DNA from: Blastomussa wellsi
Taxonomy: Eukaryota > Cnidaria > Anthozoa > Scleractinia > Plerogyridae
Assembly (NCBI GenBank): GCA_947652115.1
Contig: OX393561.1
Coordinates: 4,190,605 to 4,254,604, forward strand
Direction: 5' to 3'
Length of the DNA stretch: 64,000 nt
Part shown: positions 56,408 through 64,000 of the stretch, piece after piece
How positions within the stretch are numbered: the first letter of the stretch is position 1
Layout: each line of letters begins with the position of its first letter
Translations under genes and position numbers: made by a program
Notes under the pieces: generated by a model
Told to the model about the DNA's origin: nothing
Seen by the model: only the letters and a program-made list of their open reading frames with translations
The model's database searches: none

Positions 56408-59400
56408 CACTTTATTAAGTCTCAATTTTACTAGCTGAGCACAAACACTCTACTAATTGAGGAGACCAAATCAAATCAGCTAGAATCAAATCAAATCAAA
56501 TGTTGGCTTTTGCGGAGAGGGGAAAACCGGAGTACCAGGAGAAAAAAACCAACAATCTCAACCCACTTATGACGGGAATTGAACCCGGGCCATATTGGTA
56601 GAAGGTGAGTGCTCTCTCTCCACTGCGCCAACCCTGCTCCCCTAACCCTGCTCGTATACCTACCAGTCTGCCGTTCTACTGGTCTGCCGGTTGGCCCGTC
56701 TTCCTGCCTATCTACCTGTCCGACCTATCTGCCTGCATATAAACCTGCCGGTTTTTCCTCATGTCATTTAGCAATGATCTATCCCTCCTTATTTTACCTG
56801 ATCACCGAATCCATTCCCAATTGACAAGAAAGGCTGCGGATATGTAGCCCAGATCCCCGCTGTACCTTTTGGACCCTGTATCTGACGGACACCACCGTCA
56901 AATGCGTTCAAGGCGTCTAGAAGGATACACAATGAATAACAACTTACTTAATAATACAATTTCGCATCAAAGCGGTGTAAGCTTTCTTCTTGAGGCTGGA
57001 ATCGGACTCTTGCCTTTAATATCGAGGGAAGGTAGAGGGGGCCATAATTTAGCATATTTAGACTGAGTTGGTCGGGTATATTAAGGGGTAATTTTTTTTA
57101 TTTTTATTATTTTACTTATTTTATTTTAAACTTTTATCTCGGTAATGTGTTTTATACATGAGTCTCTGGCTCGGATGTCGAGGTCAGCTCATCCTACGTG
57201 TTGAACTAAATATGTATTGCATTGCATTACATTGCATTAGATCGTGATCGACTCCTAGTGCAACAACGTCTAGTAGCGAATTGAGCGATAGATTTAATTA
57301 TAATTTTCATGAAATGTGTCGTGACCTGAACCAACGAGAAAGCTTCTCCCCGATGGGATAATAGAAAATGGTAGAAAAAGAATAGTTTCGATATTGGGAC
57401 AAAACTAATTAGAATTTAGATAACAGTTTGGGAATTATGCTGAGTTTAAATTTCCACCTTTCTCTCACTCCACCCCAGCCGATTCAAGAGAAGAGATTCT
57501 CTCCACCCCTTTTCCTCCTTCCATCCACCCACTCCACTGACATTGATGCATTAGCTGCGTCTTTAGAACAGTGTTCTGTTTTGGTAGTGTAACAGCTCTC
57601 GTAAGCTTGTACGTTCTACTGGCAGCAGTTGCTATTGGTTTAGGGGCTAGGGGCATTGTTCCTGTTGTTTGTTCTATTGTACTCTGAATGCGTCGCAGCC
57701 ATTCGTGTGAGACCCCAGAGCTTTTTTGCCTTCAAATCAAGAAACCCTTGAAATAACAGTTTAGACAGGTGGAAAAGGACCAAAGAAGTGACAATAAACT
57801 GAGAAAAACAATGCAGGATGGCTTCGAGTGAAGGAATTTTTGCAGGATTTTCATTTACAAAGTACAAAAGCTGGGGCTCAATCTTTCAAGCTTGGCAATA
57901 TAACCAGAGCTCTAATCTAATTAATCACCTGACTAGCGGAGGACAATTTTTGTTTAAGCCTTCTACATAAAAGAAAACGGGATTGTTTATAAAAACTTCA
58001 GCCAAAAGTTTTGCAACTCTTTAATCACCATAAATTACGACACAAAACATGTAAACTAAAGACATTTGCTTCTGTTTAACATACCATAGTAAACTCCATA
58101 AATGCACGCTGAAGCCACGAATGCTCCAAGCATTTGTGCAGCCCAATACACGGGAACTTTAATCCAGGGAAGTCTTTTTACGACAGCAAAAGCCAACGTC
58201 ACAGCAGGGTTCATATGAGCCCCTGCCAAAAAAAACATGTGACAGTTAAAAGATAAAATTGTTTTCATAACGTTGGCAAACTATTTTTGTAGTTCATCTT
58301 GGAAAAGATTGCATGTTACGAAAGAAGATTACAAGTTTCAAAAGTGGACCGTGTTGTTCAAAGCTGGGTAATGTATACGAAATCTATGATTAGTGTCAAC
58401 TTCAAGCTTTAGCCGCATGTTTTTACAAGTTTCACTTGAGAGCAAGTTCGCTATGTTGTTATTTTTGTCTTAAGATAATCTTTATGAACGACATAACATT
58501 AGTACGCAATATAATAAAATGTTAATCCAAGATTACTTTTAATCAGCTTCCAACGTACCTTTGAGTTCCATCATGTACCATGGCATACCTTCAGAGCAGA
58601 AGTCATGAAGGTTTATATTTTTGGCTCTTTGTTAATCTGACGTTTCACGTTCATAGGTAGAATAATATCGTGCGATATTTACCAGGGATGGGATTCCATA
58701 TTGTGCAATTCTTGAAGAGTTCCATCGCGGTCGCTCAGGGCCCGATATACTTGTTTTTAACTTATTGACTTATAGGCTAGTGTCAGATTTTGACTAGTAT
58801 ATATAATTATTTCCCCTATTTGATATATTGAATTTTATCAAGAACTGTTGACTATTCTGAGCTTTTTCTAATTGTTTTTCGCTAATTAACCACAGCGGCC
58901 AGTAGGAATTGCTGAACCAAGTAGCCAAAAGCTATAGCCGTTGCTAGTCTCGGGTTCCTCTAGCTGTTAGTACGTTATTAACGTAGTTAGTAACAGCCAA
59001 AGTGGACTGCATGAATAATCATAACATTGTAAAGAAAGATTTTAATAGAACTTGGCTATGTTAATGTTTCTGTGCTCTAAACTTACCTGAAATCCCCCCC
59101 GCCCAGTAGCAGCCGAGAGTGACTCCAATTCCCCAGCCAAAGTTGACTGAGAAGAATGTTCCAAACTGCAAGTTACTAAGAACCATCTGAGCCACTGATC
59201 CAACTCCAAATGTCTACAACATAATAACAAAAAGGTATTGGTTTTCTGCAAGAAAGATATGCCCTCATCTTATTATCTGAACTATTCCAAAAGCACCTCC
59301 AAGAGCTTGTTAATTTTTGCTTTTGTTCAGTTCTAAATTTGTTAATTCCTTCCTAACTCACCAGTAAAATGAAGGTTGCAGCGAACTCAGCTGCGGCTTC

Positions 59401-59436
59401 TCTCATCAAGGGAGGCAAACGAAAACGAACAGCCAT
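55176..59436 (-). CDS. Aquaglyceroporin (MIP family), paralogue B
   Basis: Coding order on the minus strand: 59436-59362, 59213-59087, 58222-58085, 56916-56798, 56183-55966, 55332-55176. Phases are 0, 1, 1, 0, 2, giving 277 residues. The first five exons have exactly the lengths of paralogue A (75, 127, 138, 119, 218). NPA motifs are [12 protein letters not shown] (72-74) and [15 protein letters not shown] (204-206), with the glycerol-type Asp. The last exon is short and ends EGIITSQ, without the extended tail of A. Exon 1 differs from A by one residue (LPPLM against LPPLI). A TTCTGCAG acceptor lies 23 bases before the ATG, so a 5' UTR intron is again likely. Expected role: glycerol and water facilitation across a membrane. 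Confidence 0.92.
56360..56641 (-). repeat. tRNA-derived SINE in aquaglyceroporin B intron 4
   Basis: Read on the minus strand from about 56641: A box TGGCGCAGTGGAGAGAG, B box GGTTCAATTCCC, then a body (GGTTTTTTTCTCCTGGTACT, CCGGTTTTCCCCTCTCCGC) and a tail of ATT trinucleotides at 56361-56406. The A/B box spacing and the simple-repeat tail identify a SINE. It has the same orientation as the host gene. Confidence 0.75.
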
Positions 59437-59824
59437 GACGCAGTTTCAGCGAGCACACTGCAGAATGAAATACAAAAAAATAAACAAAATCACGCCCATG
59501 AAACTAAATACTGAGCTGGCAGTCAATGTTAAACTTCCCAGCGGACTCTTAACCCATTCCCTTCACTCTATATATACAGGATACCTACCACCCACGCCTC
59601 CGCCCCCCTCCCTCCCAATCCCCCGCTCCCATGAACATGACTCCGGCTTCACCGTCAAGCAGGTAAATATAAAGTCTTATCAAATGTTAAAAAAACGTAA
59701 TTAACAAAGTATTCAAGAGCGTGCAATTTATATATTGAAATCTGTATTATGATGATCCACGAATGTATACGTATGGAACAAATCTAAATCTGAAAGCAAT
59801 CGGGAGCAAAACTGAGAAGCCAGG
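59437..59824. other. Upstream of aquaglyceroporin B
   Basis: Should hold the UTR exon and promoter of the gene. A pyrimidine-rich stretch (CCCCCCTCCCTCCC-type) lies at about 59600-59620. No core promoter is assigned. Confidence 0.4.
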
Positions 59825-60066
59825 GGGGGGAGGTAATCACATGTATGGGCTACATGGGTACCATATATGGGCTATATGGTTTCCTTAAATAGGGTATCAT
59901 TTCTGCCCCTTTAGGCAATGTTCCTGCCTGGGTAACATTGAAGTTACAGGAACGAGGCAATGTTGACCCATTGATACCTTTCTTGGCCTTCGTTGTTTCC
60001 CTTGAATAGGGTATTATTTTTCAGGTTTGATCCTTAAACAGGGTATCAAATTCCGTTTACTTAATC
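59825..60066. repeat. Irregular repeat block with AATAGGGTATCA/TATTATT words
   Basis: Versions of (C)CTTAAATAGGGTATCATTTC recur at about 59883, 60002 and 60034, and ATGGGCTACATGGG is repeated nearby as ATGGGCTATATGG. It includes a small inverted repeat (AATGTTCCTGCCTGG...TACAGGAACGAGG). Probably a decayed MITE. Confidence 0.45.
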
Positions 60067-60229
60067 CTTAACAGTCCGGAATATCCCAATATATTAGGAC
60101 ATCCATGACGTCACGAAACTCGCGTTTCAACCAATGTGAATGCGTATTTTGGTTGGAGTGTCGTGTTTCATAACAAACCAAGAAATTCAAGATGGCGGAC
60201 AAAGAGAGAGTCGAGAACATGGCGAATGC

Positions 60230-60449
60230 TGAGCCCCTCCCAGGGGGGGGTGCATGTTCCCAAGATCCCTTAACCTTTTTGGATTTTATCCCTTGTTCCC
60301 CATTACTAAAACCCCTTGTTCCCAAAAATGATCCCAAATATCTAGTCAAGAGTTCCCCTGTTCCCTAAAAATAATTTGAAAATATCCCCTGTTCCCTGAA
60401 AATAAATACTACAGTTCCCGTGTTCCCTAAAACCCCTGGGAGGGGCTCA
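60230..60449. mobile_element. MITE with internal CCCTGTTCCCTAAAA repeats
   Basis: Perfect 17-base terminal inverted repeats: TGAGCCCCTCCCAGGGG at 60230 and CCCCTGGGAGGGGCTCA at 60433. The interior holds about six imperfect copies of (T)CCCCTGTTCCCTAAAAAT or CCCTTGTTCCC, spaced roughly 25-35 bases. Non-coding. Confidence 0.7.
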
Positions 60450-63143
60450 ATGCTTTCCAATGCGATGAATACTGGTCTTCAGGAGGTATATATTTGTCGC
60501 AAATTGGGTCAAATATTGATCGAAATCGAAAAGGGAACGGCAAATGTACAAATGTCACGGAACGTAGGAGTCGCGAAGGCTAGTCAACATTTTTACACTG
60601 ATACGATTTTAAATGGACTGGCCCCGTTCTACCCCGTGCGAGAAAGCCAATACTCGACATACAAATCTCAAGGAGTGGAAAGCAAAACTACGCACTCAGA
60701 TTATAGCATCAACCCCATGTTAGACTTTATATTGCGCGTGAAAATTTACAGCTTAATCGTGTGGTGCTAGAATGTCACATTGACGAATAAAGGAGGAAGA
60801 AACCTAAACACCGAGCTCAAGAGAAAAAAGCTCGTCCGAGTTGATGCAAGAAACAACTTTGGCGAAAGACAGCCGCTGTCTCTCTAAGACAAACTAATAG
60901 TTTTCAAGAAGTAAAGCTACAGCAGTATTTGGTTCCATATTTCCAAACCGGTGTTGTCACTCGTAAAATAATACACAACAAAATCCAATATATTGACATT
61001 AATGGCTGACTTTTGTTCGTAAGGAAGAATTATGTACAGCTACAATGTACATACGGTTCAGGATGAATATGGAAAGACACGAATCCTTGATTAGCGTTCG
61101 ATTAGTGTGCCGCTCACAAAAGCGACGGTTCTTCGTAGAATTATATTGGCCGAACATTCATACGCGCATTAGCTTTGACTCTTCTTTCGCGCACCACATT
61201 TCACATTGTTCCGGGAGCGGAATAAAGTCGATTCGTATCGTCAAAGCTGACCTTAGCTGAGAGAAAATGCCGGCCACAAATCAGCAAAAAGAAACTCCGC
61301 CGGATTCGTTGGGGTAACTATCGCGCGACCAACTTGCTTTAGACTAATTATTGACTTCTGATTTTCTAAATACCGTCCATTCAAGTTATTTCTAACATCA
61401 GTCTTTGCAGTTATGTTGTAATTGGAAACATTTGTTTCATTTTGTCGATCACGAAAGACTATAACAACCGGTGTCTTACCTCCAGTGATCGACCTCTATC
61501 TCCAATAAGAACACGTTTTCAGTTGTTCAGGCAAGCCGGTCAAAATGTAAAACTTGCTTTCTAAGTTTACAGGCGTTCAACCAGTTCTCAGAAGATAATG
61601 AATGTTTGCTTAGGCTTAACCCTATATGACAGCTTTGTTCTGACCTCAGATGACATAAGCACGAAAAAAGTAAAGATTGGAAAATTGACACACAAACTTT
61701 TATACTGGCCTGGACTATTTGACTGCCGTCCTATCGGACTAATTACCACAGACGACCAAAGCGGACGTAAAGAGTTTGTATGAGAGCTTAAATGGATTAC
61801 AATAAAGCTGTTAATATCTTCTTTTTCCTTTTAAAAATCCAATCTTTCTTTGTGATTTTAAAGCAAAAATGTTGAATTTTGGAGCCAAGAACTTCCTTTG
61901 AACTCACAACTCCGGTTACGAATCAGACGCCATTTATTCCAAGTCTAACCATCTATAATTTTCTATTGATTTAGCATCGAAATCTTTGTAATACTGAACT
62001 GACCAACTTAGTGAACTCTGTCATCTTGCTTTGCTAAAAAGGTAATTAATTTACAGCTAAACTAACCTATAAGCAATGCGGCGGACTCCGAACACAGGCA
62101 ACCGAAAATCCTCAAATCGTGCAAGAACCAGAAACAATCCTTTAGTTCCAGTGGCGAGCAATCGAAATATAATAAGCCGAAAGACCGGCAAAAAATTTTA
62201 TGTAGACGACCTTGTGCTCTGGTTCGGGACATCCGAGAACGTGATGAAATACCAGGTTGAGAATCTCGTCAATTACCCTTTTGTTACTTAAGGTGGATGA
62301 GAAATATAGCCAGTTATATTTATAAAGAACGTTCTTCACAATAAGCACTTCTGTCATTAAACCATATAATATTCCTTTATGTTTTAAACAACAATTGTCC
62401 AAGACAACAGTCCGATCTCAAGAAGTGTGCCCACATGACGACAGCTTTTGTCTTTCCTTCTATAAGCGTTTAGCACGTTATTAGGTTTCAACGACAGACA
62501 ATAGACACCCAGACTACAATAAATTGATTTTTCTGGCTAATTCACGAATATACATAGAGTTACGTTTTTTATTCAAAACGTAAACAAAACAACATAAAAA
62601 CATGAGGAAATAATCAAACAAACGACCACAAATTAAAAACTATCTTACCTCAAATCCTTTAAAACCGGAATTCAATAGGTATGGTATTTTGTGGGAATCC
62701 TTATTGCCGTGCCATGCCGTGGGCAATAACGTAACCCGAGGCTCGGAGCGTCAATGCTGCAGACATATAGCATGGATCACAGTTTACCGACTCATTATGG
62801 AAAGACCTCGATCTTTCTTACAAGCAATATCCATATTTTATTGCCAACACTAAATATACAAAATCTATGCAAATGAATTAAACAAAGAAAAGAACAGAGT
62901 ACCTTGGTTCCAGAGGTTTTCTCAGCTCTTTTTATAATTAATTTCGACCTTGGTATGCACAGAGCAACAAGGACACTTATTTTGGAGAAGTATGTTCAGA
63001 ATTACAAGAATAGAAGTGAATTACAGTTCATCTGCGGAATCAAAACTTCCACTCTCTTGACATTTTGAATCCTGGATCATAGTTTATTTTAATTCTGATC
63101 TGATTTCTTTGTTTTCACCAATTTTGGGAGGTCAACTAGCAAT
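60450..63143. other. Intergenic, no gene recognised
   Basis: Plus-strand frames of 116 (60420-60770), 71 (61045-61260), 61 (61598-61783) and 71 codons (62076-62291) carry no recognisable domain or splice context. The first starts inside the MITE at 60230-60449, which argues against it being a gene. The rest is AT-rich. Confidence 0.45.
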
Positions 63144-63288
63144 AGAGTTATTTCAGTAGAGTTATGGCTAAGAGTTAGAGTTTGGGACAAAATCCTGAAT
63201 TCAAGATTTTGGACTGCCAAAGTCCTGAATTCAAGATTTTGGCAGTCCTTAACTCTAACTCACGCTATAACTCTATGAAGATAACTCT
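63144..63288. repeat. Foldback repeat with AGAGTTAT arms
   Basis: The left arm (AGAGTTATTTCAGTAGAGTT...AAGAGTTAGAG) is complementary to the right arm (CTCTAACTCACGCTATAACT...ATAACTCT). The centre has a direct repeat of CCTGAATTCAAGATTTTGG at about 63194 and 63223. Likely a MITE. Confidence 0.6.
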
Positions 63289-63751
63289 AACAGTAGACGT
63301 CCCCAATTTTGGTCATTACTGCAGAGTTCTCGATGTTCTCGGCAGTATACTCTTGAAGACACACTGATATCGATTAGCCGAGACACTGTCCCTCGCGGAA
63401 CCCAAGTATGTCATGACATTCAGCATTTTCAAGAACAGCAGAAATGTCTATTCTTACGATAAAGTAACTTGATAGAGCTGAAGGTATTTAATAACAAACT
63501 TTGCACTTGTCCTGCACTGAGACTTCTGTTTTTGTTCTCCGTTTGACAACGATACCTTAGCTTATATATGTCACACTAAAGTAATTGAATTATTTCAACG
63601 TTTCCCAAACATTTCTTGCTGTAAAGCATTTCAAAGTTTTCATAGGATTAGGTTAAGCATTTGGTACAAACTATCGAACAATTAAGCAGCCACAAAAATG
63701 ATCGTGGCTTTAATCGGAACCTCCACTCGCAGGGTATAATCTCACAAAAAG
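63289..63751. other. Intergenic, no gene recognised
   Basis: AT-rich, no coding or repeat signal that I can support. Confidence 0.45.
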
Positions 63752-63967
63752 GGCATGTTGTAAAAGTTAGATTGGATTGAGGTGGACTTGGACTGGATTT
63801 GGATTTGCAAAAGATGGATTGGCATGAAACATGAATTTGTAAAAGATGGATTTGTAAAAGGAGTATTTGTAAACGTTTTGTAAAAGGAGGATTTGTAGAA
63901 CAAGGATTTGTCCGTGTTTTTTACAAATCCATTACCCTCAAATCCAGTCTACCTTTTACAACATGCC
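63752..63967. mobile_element. MITE with internal GGATTTGTAAAA repeats
   Basis: Perfect 15-base ends GGCATGTTGTAAAAG and CTTTTACAACATGCC, with similarity continuing inward for about 15 more bases (TTGGATTGAGG against CCCTCAAATCC). The interior contains five or six variants of GATGGATTTGTAAAAG or GGAGGATTTGTAG. Non-coding. Confidence 0.7.
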
Positions 63968-64000
63968 AAATCCGTACGTATTTATGGACAAAGCTATCTT

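Noticed and set aside
60420..60770. A 116-codon plus-strand frame
   Set aside because: Its start lies within the 60230-60449 MITE and no domain is recognisable.
63698..63967. Tandem GGATTTGTAAAA units as a CRISPR-like array
   Set aside because: Units are irregular without distinct equal-length spacers, and the host is clearly an animal; the block is the interior of a MITE.

Overview
This window is animal nuclear DNA, most likely from an anthozoan cnidarian and probably a stony coral. The best evidence is a very long galaxin gene, a secreted di-cysteine repeat protein first described from coral skeletal organic matrix. Supporting evidence is the gene style: small exons in AT-rich DNA with GT-AG introns, and many cnidarian-like mobile elements (Penelope-like retroelements with hammerhead-like motifs, tRNA-derived SINEs, LINE fragments, MITEs and foldbacks). 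I cannot name the species; a corallimorpharian or sea anemone is not excluded.

Layout. 1-9.67 kb is non-coding, with a tRNA-derived SINE, a decayed Penelope-like remnant and tandem repeats. 9.67-18.9 kb holds the six-exon galaxin gene (+). 19-22.4 kb is repeat-rich. 22.5-25.9 kb (-) and 29.6-32.3 kb (+) hold a divergent pair of four-exon type II membrane sulfotransferase-like genes with the same exon structure. 33.5-34.1 kb is a Penelope-like 3' end. 37.7-38.7 kb is a single-coding-exon heparan sulfate 3-O-sulfotransferase-like gene (+). 38.8-45.1 kb is a cluster of mobile elements: two more Penelope-like copies, two LINE remnants in opposite orientations, and a 1 kb element with repeated terminal motifs. 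47.9-52.9 kb (+) and 55.2-59.4 kb (-) hold a convergent pair of six-exon aquaglyceroporin genes. 59.8-64 kb is non-coding with several foldback elements.

How the genes may work together (inference). Galaxin is a secreted matrix protein. The three sulfotransferase-like proteins each carry an N-terminal signal anchor and would act in the Golgi on secreted glycans or glycoproteins. The aquaglyceroporins would move water and small solutes such as glycerol across membranes. The mix would fit a secretory or calcifying epithelium, but nothing in the sequence shows co-regulation.

All five multi-exon or single-exon gene models were assembled by hand from splice-site, frame and phase continuity. Each gives one unbroken reading frame (1293, 337, 324, 340, 319 and 277 residues for galaxin, the two sulfotransferase-like proteins, the 3-O-sulfotransferase and the two aquaporins). 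No prokaryotic-type operon, CRISPR array, rRNA or convincing intact tRNA gene was seen.
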